Under the pieces are notes generated by a model. The model was not told where the DNA came from. It saw nothing but the letters and a program-made list of their open reading frames with translations, and did no database searches. A stretch of 64,000 nt of DNA from Aurantibacter_A sp965215845. Lineage in GTDB: Bacteria > Bacteroidota > Bacteroidia > Flavobacteriales > Flavobacteriaceae. Where the stretch lies: assembly GCA_965215845.1 (NCBI GenBank), contig CBDCEL010000003.1, forward strand, positions 1,116,001 to 1,180,000, read 5' to 3'. Below are positions 51,513-60,438 of the stretch, piece after piece; within the stretch, counting starts at the first letter, position 1, and each line of letters starts with the position of its first letter. Made by a program: the position numbers and the translations under genes.

Positions 51513-52109
51513 ATGGATCATTCCGAAAAAGTAGAAGCATATTACGCGGCAGAACATCATTTTAAAGAGGGGATCGATATCTTAAGAAAACTGGCTATCA
51601 AGGCCAATGCAGAGGAGACTTTCAAATGGCAGGCACCCGTTTATGGTATCAATGGAAAAAACGTCTTCTGGATTGCACGGTTCAAAAATCATTTTGGCAT
51701 TGGTTTTTTTAACGGTGTGTTTTTATCAGACCCTAAAAATGTGCTCATCAATGTGCAGAAAGGAAAAACGATGGCCATGCGGCATTGGCATTTTAAGTCG
51801 ACGGATGAACTTGATGAGAATGCCGTATTTGCCTATATACTTGAATCCCTTGAAAATCAAAGAAAAGGATTGGTTTTGGCGCCCGCTAAAAAGCAAGGGG
51901 GAAAAGTAAAAATTCCAGAGCTTCTCAATAAGGAATTGGAAGACAATCCGAAAGCCAACGAGGAATTCCAAAAATTATCGGATTACAAAAAAAAGGAGTA
52001 TGCCGAATACATCGGTACGGCAAAACAAGAAAAAACAAAACTTTCGCGTTTGGCCAAAATTATGCCTATGATTGCCGAAGGCAAAGGGTTGAATGATATG
52101 TACAGGTAG
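51513..52109 (+). CDS. YdeI/OmpD-associated family protein with DUF1801 domain
   Basis: A 198-residue protein in two parts. Residues 1 to about 115 are a DUF1801 domain (EETFKWQAPVYGINGKNVFWIARFKNHFGIGFF). Residues about 125-198 are the YdeI/OmpD-associated C-terminal helical domain (IPELLNKELEDNPKANEEF; LSDYKKKEYAEYIGTAKQEKTKLSRLAKIM). In Salmonella/E. coli related proteins are linked to peptide resistance, but the mechanism is not settled. No signal peptide, so cytoplasmic. Confidence 0.85.
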   Translation: MDHSEKVEAYYAAEHHFKEGIDILRKLAIKANAEETFKWQAPVYGINGKNVFWIARFKNHFGIGFFNGVFLSDPKNVLINVQKGKTMAMRHWHFKSTDELDENAVFAYILESLENQRKGLVLAPAKKQGGKVKIPELLNKELEDNPKANEEFQKLSDYKKKEYAEYIGTAKQEKTKLSRLAKIMPMIAEGKGLNDMYR

Positions 52110-52181
52110 TGGTAAAAGCGCAGAACGATGTCTGAGTGTTCCCTTCAAATAGAACTTTCAAGCATCCCATTATGATTTTCA

Positions 52182-53531
52182 TCATAGCATGGGCAGTTTC
52201 CACCCATTTTGATAATTGGCCATCAAAAATTGATTTGCTTCCTGTTCCTTGAATTGATTGGCATCGGTATCCCAATAAATGCGATTACCGGTCTTAAAGG
52301 CGACATTACCCATATGGGAAACGAGTGCGGCATCATAACCGACCTTTATCGGTGCCGTCAATTTGGAGGAATCCCTACTTTTGACCGCCTCGATGAAGTT
52401 TTTGGTGTGCAAGTCCAGACCACTGACACCATTTGTTCCGTGAGAGAGCGCTTTCATTTTTGGGGTCTTTTCTTTTCCCCATCCATTGAATTTGCCCTCA
52501 GGTATGATCTCCCACCCACTTCTGTCAAGTACTAAAGTGCCATTATTTCCTATAAAGGCTATACCGTGATTTCTTCCGTAGTTACCACCATCGATACCCG
52601 TTGCGTGCTCCCACAAGATGGAATAGTCGTCATATTCAAAAACGGTCTGTAAGGTATCGGGGGTTTCAGCTGCGTCATCGGGATAGGCAAATTTACCACC
52701 CAGGGCCATGACCGATTTTGGCCGACCTGCCTTCATTCCATAGAGTGCATAATCAATCAGATGTACACCCCAATCGGTCATCAATCCGCCTGCATAATCC
52801 CAGAACCACCTGAAGTTAAAATGAAAACGATTGATGTTAAAGGGGCGCTTTGGAGCAGGGCCTAACCACATATCATAATCGACCCCTTCAGGAATGGCCG
52901 AATCTGCCACCTGGGGTACGGGCTCCATCCAACCTTGGTAGGCCCAGGCCTTGGCTAGGCGAATATTGCCCAACTTACCCGAATGAACAAAATCAATAGC
53001 ATCGACAAAATGGGGTTGGCTACGTTGCCATTGCCCGATTTGCACCATGCGGTCACTTGAATTTACGTACTTGAGCATAATATCGGCCTCTTGTACCGAA
53101 TTGGCGATCGGCTTTTCGCAGTACACATCTTTGCCTGCCATAAGTGCGTCGGTCAACATCAAACAATGCCAATGGTCTGGGGTGCCAATAATGACGATGT
53201 CGACATCCTTATCTTCCAAAAGTTTACGGTAGTCTCTGTACCATTTTGGTTTTTTGATCCCGGCTTTTTCCAAATCAGCGGTTCGGGCCTTCAATACATT
53301 CTCATCCACATCACATAGAGCGACGACATTGGCCTCATTGATTTTCAACATAGAACTGAGATCTGAGAACCCCATACCTTTACATCCGATGAGCCCAATA
53401 TTGATTTGATCGTTTGCACTTACCTTTTTACGCATTGCGCCCAATAGTTCCATCGGAAACAAAAAGGCCGCACCACTGCCCGCCAAAGCAAGCGAAGTTT
53501 TCTGAATGAACTTTCTTCTATCGTAAATCAT
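52182..53531 (-). CDS. Gfo/Idh/MocA family oxidoreductase, Tat-exported
   Basis: A 449-residue NAD(P)-dependent oxidoreductase. The N-terminus YDRRKFIQKTSLALAGSGAAF is a twin-arginine signal peptide. The Rossmann domain has INIGLIGCKGMGFSD and VVALCDVDE, then VDIVIIGTPDHWHCLM and the catalytic EKPIANSV lysine motif, followed by the Gfo C-terminal sheet (AWAYQGWMEPVP and a W-rich FNINRFHFNFRWFWDYAGGLMTDWGVH segment). Exported members in Bacteroidota act on sugar derivatives; the substrate is unknown. The start is ATG 53531, the TTG two codons upstream being less likely. Confidence 0.9.
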   Translation of the reverse strand: MIYDRRKFIQKTSLALAGSGAAFLFPMELLGAMRKKVSANDQINIGLIGCKGMGFSDLSSMLKINEANVVALCDVDENVLKARTADLEKAGIKKPKWYRDYRKLLEDKDVDIVIIGTPDHWHCLMLTDALMAGKDVYCEKPIANSVQEADIMLKYVNSSDRMVQIGQWQRSQPHFVDAIDFVHSGKLGNIRLAKAWAYQGWMEPVPQVADSAIPEGVDYDMWLGPAPKRPFNINRFHFNFRWFWDYAGGLMTDWGVHLIDYALYGMKAGRPKSVMALGGKFAYPDDAAETPDTLQTVFEYDDYSILWEHATGIDGGNYGRNHGIAFIGNNGTLVLDRSGWEIIPEGKFNGWGKEKTPKMKALSHGTNGVSGLDLHTKNFIEAVKSRDSSKLTAPIKVGYDAALVSHMGNVAFKTGNRIYWDTDANQFKEQEANQFLMANYQNGWKLPML

Positions 53532-53572
53532 TTTCAAAATTTTGGAATTATGAATATAACCATTTTGTGAAC

Positions 53573-53600
53573 AAAAAAGCGTCCGCCAAATGGCGGACGC
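53573..53600 (-). terminator. Terminator of the nusB-DUF1573-yajC unit
   Basis: Nine-bp stem GCGTCCGCC / GGCGGACGC (53579-53587 with 53592-53600, loop AAAT), followed on the minus strand by a T-run (plus 53578-53573). It lies 26 bp after the yajC stop. Confidence 0.8.
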
Positions 53601-53625
53601 TAATTCTTTTCATGAAATTGACCTT

Positions 53626-53919
53626 CTATTTTTTGTCCTTGGCCGGTGCGTTCAATTTCTTGCTCATTTCCATTGAAATGGCCGATCGATCGAACTTTAA
53701 TTTTCCTGCCATGGTTTCCAAAACACAAGAATAGTCTTTGTCATTAAGCTCAAGTACTTTGCCGTGCATACCACTTTTGGTAATGACCCGGTCTCCTCGC
53801 TTAAGTTCAGAAGCAAACTTCTTTTCGTCTTTTTGACGTTTCATTTGTGGGCGGATCATAAAAAAATACGCCACAACGAAAATCATCAATATAAAGGGCA
53901 ATTGACCCAATCCTTCCAT
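53626..53919 (-). CDS. yajC: Preprotein translocase subunit YajC
   Basis: A 97-residue single-pass inner-membrane accessory of the SecDF complex. One helix (about 6-21, LPFILMIFVVAYFFMI) is followed by the family signature RPQMKRQK, then KRGDRVITKSGMHGKVLEL and a small beta domain. It follows the DUF1573 gene by 25 bp in a conserved flavobacterial order nusB-DUF1573-yajC. Confidence 0.95.
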   Translation of the reverse strand: MEGLGQLPFILMIFVVAYFFMIRPQMKRQKDEKKFASELKRGDRVITKSGMHGKVLELNDKDYSCVLETMAGKLKFDRSAISMEMSKKLNAPAKDKK

Positions 53920-53944
53920 AGTGTTCTCGCTATATTAAATTTGA

Positions 53945-54421
53945 CTAGTTGGCCGTTGGACCTACCGGGGCTGCACCTTTAGGTGTAACGAAGGCTTTTA
54001 TTCTTAAAAGCTCAGAGCCCTTTTCGGTATTGGCGGTTACGGTAATGGTTTTGGTAACCTGATTTTGCCCTGATCCGTTGAACTTGACCAATAGCTCGCC
54101 AGTATCACCAGGAGCGATAGGGTCTTTAGGAGGATTTGGCACTGTACAACCACAGCTACTCTTGGCATCTGTAATAATCAATGGGGCATTACCCGTATTA
54201 GTAAACTTGAATACAGTCTCCTGTGGAGTTCCTTGATCGATGGTTCCGAAATCATGCTCAGATTTTTCGAAACTCATTACCGGAACCTGTTTTGCCGCCT
54301 CATCTCGCTCTGCGGCAACCGCTACATTTTCAGTGTTGATTTTTGCCGTTGCGTTCTTTTCTTTGCAAGAAACAAAGGCTATGGTCAAAGCCAAACCAAA
54401 TACTTGAAAAATTCTTCTCAT
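53945..54421 (-). CDS. DUF1573 domain lipoprotein
   Basis: A 158-residue lipoprotein; RRIFQVFGLALTIAFVSC carries the acylated Cys. The mature part has the DUF1573 Ig-like domain: SEHDFGTIDQGTPQETVFKFTNTGNAPLIITDAKSSCGC, TVPNPPKDPIAPGDTGELLVKF and a closing strand KTITVTANTEKGSELLRI. Common in Bacteroidota next to yajC; molecular role unclear. ATG 54421 or 54424 are equally possible starts; upstream starts to 54484 lie before the -7 element and are rejected. Confidence 0.88.
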   Translation of the reverse strand: MRRIFQVFGLALTIAFVSCKEKNATAKINTENVAVAAERDEAAKQVPVMSFEKSEHDFGTIDQGTPQETVFKFTNTGNAPLIITDAKSSCGCTVPNPPKDPIAPGDTGELLVKFNGSGQNQVTKTITVTANTEKGSELLRIKAFVTPKGAAPVGPTAN

Positions 54422-54440
54422 CATTAATTGTTTTTTTGTC

Positions 54441-54448
54441 CAAATATA
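54441..54448 (-). promoter_or_regulatory. -7 element of DUF1573-yajC
   Basis: Minus-strand TATATTTG, an exact TAnnTTTG match, 20 bp before the ATG at 54421. It indicates that DUF1573 and yajC can be expressed apart from nusB. Confidence 0.5.
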
Positions 54449-54527
54449 TTTCGCGGACATATTGTTAATTAAATAGTTATACAAAATCTTACGATTTACA
54501 TATAGAACGTAAAATTACTGAAATATT

Positions 54528-55475
54528 TTATAAAAGGCCCCTGCCCATTTTTTTTAGTTTGCCCTCTGCCTTGTACTCCTTGGTCAACTTATCCAATATT
54601 CCGTTGATAAAAATACTGCTCTTTGGCGTCGAATACTCTTTTGCAATCTCCAAGAATTCATTAATCGTCACTTTTTCGGGTATCGATGGAAAATTCAACA
54701 ATTCGCAGATTGCCATCTTCAAAAGTATCGAATCGATTTCCGCTATACGGTCGTTGTCCCAATTGGGTGTTTTACCTTCGATCTCTTTTTCCCATTTGGC
54801 GTCGTTCAACAAGGTCTTGGTCAAAAGCTTTTCGGCAAAATCAATATCCCCCTTGTCCTTAATTAATTTTGGCAAAAAGAAAGATTGAGGCTTGTTCGGA
54901 CCGGCCTTTTTCAAAAGTTTGACGATAAAAGTATTTACTATTGGTATATCGTCGACCCAGGTCAGTTTACTATCCTCAAAATAATCATACAATTTTTCAT
55001 TGGGCGCGATAACATTTCGGTATAAGGTCAATACAAAACCGCGATCGGCTTCAAAAGAATCATGGCTCGATTTCATATACGCGATGAAAGCTTCACTTTC
55101 AACGGTGGCCTTATAAACGAGCTTTACGTACTCTTCATCAAGATACCAGTTCTTTAGTTTTCTTTTTCCAAGCTCGTCTTTCAATAAGGTATTACCTGAA
55201 ATTTGGTTCAAAAGACGGTTGTTCAAGAACCTATTTTCATCGGGATAGTTCTCAGTGGGCTTTTCGAGGTATTTCTTATTGGAAAGTTCGGCCTGTTTTT
55301 TTGCCAAGTTATGAACCTCCTTCAACAAACTCATCATCAATAGGTACAGGGTGTACATATTATCGATGCTGCCCCTAAGAAATTTAACCTGCTTTTCAAG
55401 AGATTCGTCACGCGCTTGGGTCAAAGCGTAAATACACTGCATGACCTTTACCCTGATATGCCTTCGTGTTAGCAT
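54528..55475 (-). CDS. nusB: Transcription antitermination factor NusB, long Bacteroidota form
   Basis: RNA-binding factor for rRNA transcription antitermination. At 315 residues it is about twice the E. coli length. It opens MLTRRHIRVKVMQCIYAL (NusB helix 1), then a roughly 150-residue helical insertion typical of this phylum, then the NusB C-terminal half: DFAEKLLTKTLLNDAKWEKEI, DRIAEIDSILLKMAICELLNFPSIPEKVTINEFLEIAKEYSTPKSSIFINGILDKL. The last of these holds the conserved NEAVELAK-like NEFLEIAKEY and FINGILD. I use ATG 55475. Confidence 0.93.
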   Translation of the reverse strand: MLTRRHIRVKVMQCIYALTQARDESLEKQVKFLRGSIDNMYTLYLLMMSLLKEVHNLAKKQAELSNKKYLEKPTENYPDENRFLNNRLLNQISGNTLLKDELGKRKLKNWYLDEEYVKLVYKATVESEAFIAYMKSSHDSFEADRGFVLTLYRNVIAPNEKLYDYFEDSKLTWVDDIPIVNTFIVKLLKKAGPNKPQSFFLPKLIKDKGDIDFAEKLLTKTLLNDAKWEKEIEGKTPNWDNDRIAEIDSILLKMAICELLNFPSIPEKVTINEFLEIAKEYSTPKSSIFINGILDKLTKEYKAEGKLKKMGRGLL

Positions 55476-55512
55476 TTTTAAAGAACTTTTGCGATTTGGA
55501 TTTTGTAATGAG

Positions 55513-55520
55513 CAAAAATA
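55513..55520 (-). promoter_or_regulatory. -7 element of nusB
   Basis: Minus-strand TATTTTTG matches TAnnTTTG, 38 bp before the nusB ATG. It excludes the longer open frame starting at 55550. Confidence 0.45.
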
Positions 55521-55596
55521 AGAATCTAAATGAATCTTCATGCCATGCAATACCGATCTTATGGTTTTGATAACATTCGAATACCTGCCAAACGAT

Positions 55597-55604
55597 TATC
55601 TTTG
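55597..55604 (+). promoter_or_regulatory. -7 element of the ABC exporter gene
   Basis: TATCTTTG, an exact match, 41 bp before ATG 55645. A TTTG at 55566-55569 is 27 bp upstream, slightly far. It supports 55645 rather than an upstream in-frame start at 55540. Confidence 0.5.
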
Positions 55605-55644
55605 GCCAATTCACGGCCGACACCCGATCGATGCAACCAAGCGC

Positions 55645-57396
55645 ATGAAAGAATTAAAACACCTAAACAAATACTTTAAGAAATACTGGTTCAAGCTATT
55701 GATAGGCATTATCATAACGATTATAGCCCGTATATTCTCCTTGGTCATGCCCTCTTATGTGAACAAGGCTTTTGAGGTAATCGATAACTTGGCCGCAAAC
55801 ATTATTGTTCAAAAACAAGCGACCGATTTATTGACCCAGTATATCTTAATCATTATTGGTACGGCTATTTTATCGGGGATCTTCACTTTTTTGATGCGGC
55901 AAACCATAATCAATGTTTCAAGATATATTGAATATGATCTTAAGAATGAGATCTTCGACCATTATCAGTTTTTAAACCTTGGATTTTACAAGAAAAATCG
56001 AACCGGTGACTTGATGAATCGCATTAGCGAAGATGTTGGGCAGGTAAGATTGTATGCCGGTCCGGCAGTGATGTATGGCATCAATGCCCTTACCCTATTC
56101 GCTTGCCTGCTGCCACTTATGTTTATCAAGGCACCCACCCTGGCCCTTTATACGGTTTTGCCCTTTCCGATCTTGTCGTTCTTGATTTACAAGATCAGCA
56201 GGGTCATCCATCGAAGAAGTACAAGGGTGCAAGAATTTTTATCTTCACTTTCGACCTTCACACAGGAGTCATTCTCAGGTATTTCGGTAATCAAAGCATA
56301 CGGCCTTGAGCCGCAAACACATTCAGAAGTGATCGCCCTGGCCAACGAGGGAAAGGATAAAAGTATGGATTTGGCAAAGGTCAATGCTTGGTTCTTTCCG
56401 TTGATGGTGCTCTTGATCGGGGTCAGTAACCTTTTTGTCATTTATATAGGGGGAATGCAATACATTAGGGGGGAAATCGGCATTGGTCTAATTGCCGAAT
56501 TTATTCTATATGTCAATATGCTTACTTGGCCCGTGGCAATCGTCGGATGGTTGACTTCCATCGTGCAGCGCGCTGAAGCTTCTCAAGCAAGGATCAACGA
56601 GTTCCTGAACGAAAAACCCGATATCAAAAACGAGATTTCCGAAGAAACAATGATCAACGGAAAAATTGAATTTAAAAATGTTTCTTTTACTTACGAGGAT
56701 ACCAATATTCAAGCATTAGAGAATATTTCATTTACGATAAATGAAGGTGACACCGTTGCCATTCTCGGCAAGACGGGATCAGGCAAATCTACCATTCTTG
56801 ATCTCATAGCCCGCCTATATGATGTTACCGATGGTGAAATTTTGATCGATGATGTTCCCATCAAAGAAATGAACCTAAAAAGTTTACGAGGTTCCGTTGG
56901 CGCGGTACCCCAAGATGCCTTTCTTTTTTCGACCTCCATAAAAGAAAACATCAAGTTCGGCAAGGAAACAGCTTCCGATGAAGAAGTTGTGACCGCGGCA
57001 AAAAATGCCGTTGTCCACGAAAATATCGAAGGTTTCTCAAAACAATACGAGACGGTTTTGGGCGAGCGGGGCATTACATTGAGTGGAGGTCAAAAACAAA
57101 GGGTCTCCATTGCCAGGGCGCTGTTGAAAGACCCGAAAATATATCTGTTCGACGACTGCCTATCGGCAGTTGATACCGAAACGGAGGAGGAAATATTGAA
57201 CAATCTTGAAAGGGCTTCGAACAACAGAACCACATTGATTGTAAGCCATCGCGTTTCGTCTGCGAAAAACGCCGACAAGATCTTGGTTTTGGAAGACGGT
57301 CGCATTTTACAGGAAGGGACACACGAAAAATTGAACGGTGCCGAAGGCTACTACAAAGAGCTTTATTTGAACCAACTATCGGAGAAAGAAAACTGA
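55645..57396 (+). CDS. ABC exporter (fused permease-ATPase, MsbA/BmrA-like)
   Basis: A 583-residue half-transporter that works as a dimer. Residues about 15-310 hold six transmembrane helices of the ABC type I exporter fold; DLMNRISEDVGQVRLY is the usual intracellular coupling region. The ATPase (about 335-580) has Walker A LGKTGSGKSTI, the Q-loop VGAVPQDAFLFS, the signature ITLSGGQKQRVSIARAL, Walker B YLFDDCLSAVDTE and the switch HRVSSAK. The substrate may be lipid or drug. The start at ATG 55645 gives MKELKHLNKYFKKYWFKLL. Confidence 0.93.
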   Translation: MKELKHLNKYFKKYWFKLLIGIIITIIARIFSLVMPSYVNKAFEVIDNLAANIIVQKQATDLLTQYILIIIGTAILSGIFTFLMRQTIINVSRYIEYDLKNEIFDHYQFLNLGFYKKNRTGDLMNRISEDVGQVRLYAGPAVMYGINALTLFACLLPLMFIKAPTLALYTVLPFPILSFLIYKISRVIHRRSTRVQEFLSSLSTFTQESFSGISVIKAYGLEPQTHSEVIALANEGKDKSMDLAKVNAWFFPLMVLLIGVSNLFVIYIGGMQYIRGEIGIGLIAEFILYVNMLTWPVAIVGWLTSIVQRAEASQARINEFLNEKPDIKNEISEETMINGKIEFKNVSFTYEDTNIQALENISFTINEGDTVAILGKTGSGKSTILDLIARLYDVTDGEILIDDVPIKEMNLKSLRGSVGAVPQDAFLFSTSIKENIKFGKETASDEEVVTAAKNAVVHENIEGFSKQYETVLGERGITLSGGQKQRVSIARALLKDPKIYLFDDCLSAVDTETEEEILNNLERASNNRTTLIVSHRVSSAKNADKILVLEDGRILQEGTHEKLNGAEGYYKELYLNQLSEKEN

Positions 57397-57462
57397 GAAT
57401 TTGTTGTTCGATCAACATTTTTTTTCCATTTTTGGTAGATTAACTATAGACACTAAACAAAA

Positions 57463-57834
57463 ATGAACGACAAAGAAATGATGGATCAGGAAGAGATCCA
57501 TTCAAAAGTTTTGCGCGCCGGAAGAAGAACTTATTTTTTCGATGTTCGAAGCACAAAGGCAGGGGACTATTATCTGACAATTACCGAAAGTAAGAAGTTT
57601 ACGCACGACGATGGCAGTTTCCACTATAAGAAACATAAAATATACCTGTACAAAGAAGACTTTACGGCGTTTCGCGAAAATGTTGTGGAAATGATGGATT
57701 TCATCATTGATGAAAAGGGCACCGAAGTCATTTCTGAACGGCACAAAAAAGACTTTAAGAAAGAGGAGTTGAATGAAAACGTTGAGGCCGAATCCCCTGA
57801 AAGTTTTACCGACGTCGATTTCGATGATATTTAA
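57463..57834 (+). CDS. PUR family DNA/RNA-binding protein (DUF3276)
   Basis: A 123-residue protein of the PUR-alpha-like DUF3276 family, with HSKVLRAGRRTYFFDVRSTKAGDYYLTITESKK, YKKHKIYLYKEDFTAFRENVVEMMDFI and an acidic tail. The single Whirly-like PUR repeat binds single-stranded nucleic acid in characterised homologues (Borrelia BpuR); the role here is inferred. It has a strong terminator 39 bp downstream. Confidence 0.9.
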   Translation: MNDKEMMDQEEIHSKVLRAGRRTYFFDVRSTKAGDYYLTITESKKFTHDDGSFHYKKHKIYLYKEDFTAFRENVVEMMDFIIDEKGTEVISERHKKDFKKEELNENVEAESPESFTDVDFDDI

Positions 57835-57872
57835 CCAAAAGATGTTCCCATAGAAATTAGAAACAGTACGGC

Positions 57873-57903
57873 AAGCGACCCAAACATTTGGGTCGCTTTT
57901 TTT
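57873..57903 (+). terminator. Terminator of the PUR protein gene
   Basis: AAGCGACCCAAA (57873-57884) pairs with TTTGGGTCGCTT (57887-57898), followed by a T-run to 57903. Very stable; it separates this gene from the M14 peptidase. Confidence 0.85.
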
Positions 57904-57915
57904 AAAATGTGATGT

Positions 57916-60438
57916 ATGAAAATGGAAAAATTACTTTGGGGCCTGATGGCCCTGGTGGGTTTTACGCTCAATGCCCAAAAGGTTACTTTGGATTATTACT
58001 TGCCCGACGGCGTTACATATGACGAAAGCATACCGACACCAAAAGAGATTATAGGTCACGAGGTGGGCGAATGGCATGTCACCCACGATAAACTGATGTT
58101 CTATATGCAGACCTTGGCGGCGGCAAGCGACCGTATGACCATCGAAACCCGTGGTGAAACTTTCGAGGGACGGCCAATTTTACTCTTGACGGTTACCTCC
58201 CCTGAAAACCATTCCCGAATCGACCAAATACAAAAGGATCACCTCGCTTTGAGCGAAAACGGAAATATGCCGGTCGACGATATGCCCATTATTGTTTACC
58301 AAGGGTTTTCGATCCACGGTAATGAACCAAGTGGCTCAAATGCCTCATTGGCCTATGCGTATTATTTGGCAGCGGCCCAGGGCCCAGAAATAGAAAATAA
58401 ATTGAAGGATATGGTAATCCTTTTGGATCCATCGTTCAACCCGGATGGATTGCAGCGATTTGCCTATTGGGCAAATACGAACAAAAGCATTAATCTGAAT
58501 CCTGATAAGAACGAAAGGGAATACCACGAGGTATGGCCGGGCGGTCGCACCAATCACTATTGGTTTGATATGAACAGGGACTGGTTACCTGTGCAATTAC
58601 CGGAGAGTAGGGCGCGAATCAAAACCTTTAACAAATGGCTGCCCAATATATTGACAGATCACCATGAGATGGGCACTAATTCCACTTTCTTTTTTCAGCC
58701 TGGGGAACCTACCAGGGTACATCCCCTGACCCCAGAAATCAACCAAGAGCTTACGGCCGAGATCGGCACTTACCATGCCAAGGCGTTGGACAAGATCGGT
58801 TCGCTGTATTATTCCGAAGAGAATTATGACGATTATTACTATGGCAAGGGTTCAACTTTTCCCGATGTCAACGGCTGCATTGGAATTCTGTTCGAGCAAG
58901 GCAGTTCGCGCGGCCATATTCAAGAAAGTGAAAACGGCATTCTCACCTTTCCGTTTACAGTGAGAAATCAATTTACCACTGCGATGTCTACCATTGAGGC
59001 AGCGGAAAATATGCGGACCAAAATTTTGGCCTATCAACGTGATTACTACTCAGGTATGCGTAGTGAGGCAACTCGAGGAAAGACCAAGGCCATTGTATTT
59101 GGCGATAGCAAAGATGCAGCCAAGACCTGGCATCTTGCAGAAATTCTAAATAGACATGAAATAAAGTTTCATGAATTGGAAAACGACCTTACCATTGCCG
59201 GAAAAACCTATAGGAAAGGGGCCGGTTACGTGGTGCCCATGGATCAAAAAAAACATCGATTGATCAAGGCCATGTTCGAAAAACGCACCACTTTTACCGA
59301 CAGTCTGTTCTATGATATTTCAGCGTGGACCTTCCCTTTGGCGTTCAATGTCGATTATGCAGAAACATCATCGTTGGCCCATGCGGGAGATGAGGTCACC
59401 GAGCATAAACCACTTTCAGGAAGTGTCTCGGCCCAGAGCAACTATGCCTATCTTTTTGAATGGCATGAATATTATACGCCAAGGGCCCTGAACCGGATTC
59501 TTGAAAAAGGGCTTCGTGCCAAGGTAGCCAAATCTCCTTTCTCCTTGGAAGGAATAAATTATGATTATGGCACTATACTGATACCCGTTCAAAATCAAGA
59601 TTTGAATCCTTCTGAATTGTATTCCTTTCTTCAGGAAGTATCACGCGAAAATAAATTGAAAATAACGGCCGTTTCAACCGGACTTACCAAGGGCATCGAT
59701 TTGGGCAGTAACGATTTCGACCCCATCAAGAAACAAAAGGTGGCCATTGTGGTAGGTAACGGAATACGCTCTTACGACGCAGGCGAAATCTGGCATTTGT
59801 TCGACACACGCTATAATATGAAGCTGACAAAAATCGACAAGAAATATTTTGGTACGGCCGACCTGAGTTCATACACAGATATTATTATTCCCAGCGCGTA
59901 TGGTAAAAACCTTTTGTCAAAAAGTCAAGCAAAGAAGCTTAAGAATTGGGTCAATTCAGGTGGCACGTTGATCGGTTACCGTACGGTAGCCGAATGGATG
60001 GACAAAAACGAACTGTTGAAATTGAAGTTCAGAAAAGATACCTTGGTCGCAAAGGATATTTCTTTTGGGCAGAAACAAGATTTCAAGGGAGCCCAAGTTA
60101 CCGGTGGCGCAATTTTCGAGGCCAAATTGGATCGCTCACATCCGATCAACTATGGGTATAAAAATGATAGATTGCCGATGTTCAGAAATACGAACACCTA
60201 TATCGAACCCGATAAAAATAGCTTTAACAACCCGGTTCAATATACCAATGATCCCTTATTGAGCGGCTATATCTCTGAAGAAAATCTTGAAAACATAAAG
60301 GGAAGTGTTCCTTTTCAGGTAAGATCCTCAGGCAAGGGTCGGGTCATCGTCTTTACAGACAACACCAACTTTAGGGCCTTTTGGTACGGCACGAACAAAT
60401 TGTTGATGAACGCCATCTTTTTTGGGGATATGATGTAA
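57916..60438 (+). CDS. M14 family zinc carboxypeptidase, secreted
   Basis: An 840-residue exported metallopeptidase. Signal peptide about 3-20 (ending TLNA). The catalytic domain (about 50-380) has the zinc site HGNE (His134, Glu137) and the third ligand in the DHHEMG region, substrate-binding NPDGLQRF and FDMNRDWLP, and the general-base Glu in GILFEQGSSRG. The following about 450 residues contain a glutamine-amidotransferase-like or alpha/beta segment (IIIPSAYGKNLLSKSQAKKLKNWV; GTLIGYRTVAEWM) common in large Bacteroidota M14 proteins. Periplasmic or surface peptidase; the stop abuts the convergent acyltransferase stop. Confidence 0.9.
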   Translation: MKMEKLLWGLMALVGFTLNAQKVTLDYYLPDGVTYDESIPTPKEIIGHEVGEWHVTHDKLMFYMQTLAAASDRMTIETRGETFEGRPILLLTVTSPENHSRIDQIQKDHLALSENGNMPVDDMPIIVYQGFSIHGNEPSGSNASLAYAYYLAAAQGPEIENKLKDMVILLDPSFNPDGLQRFAYWANTNKSINLNPDKNEREYHEVWPGGRTNHYWFDMNRDWLPVQLPESRARIKTFNKWLPNILTDHHEMGTNSTFFFQPGEPTRVHPLTPEINQELTAEIGTYHAKALDKIGSLYYSEENYDDYYYGKGSTFPDVNGCIGILFEQGSSRGHIQESENGILTFPFTVRNQFTTAMSTIEAAENMRTKILAYQRDYYSGMRSEATRGKTKAIVFGDSKDAAKTWHLAEILNRHEIKFHELENDLTIAGKTYRKGAGYVVPMDQKKHRLIKAMFEKRTTFTDSLFYDISAWTFPLAFNVDYAETSSLAHAGDEVTEHKPLSGSVSAQSNYAYLFEWHEYYTPRALNRILEKGLRAKVAKSPFSLEGINYDYGTILIPVQNQDLNPSELYSFLQEVSRENKLKITAVSTGLTKGIDLGSNDFDPIKKQKVAIVVGNGIRSYDAGEIWHLFDTRYNMKLTKIDKKYFGTADLSSYTDIIIPSAYGKNLLSKSQAKKLKNWVNSGGTLIGYRTVAEWMDKNELLKLKFRKDTLVAKDISFGQKQDFKGAQVTGGAIFEAKLDRSHPINYGYKNDRLPMFRNTNTYIEPDKNSFNNPVQYTNDPLLSGYISEENLENIKGSVPFQVRSSGKGRVIVFTDNTNFRAFWYGTNKLLMNAIFFGDMM

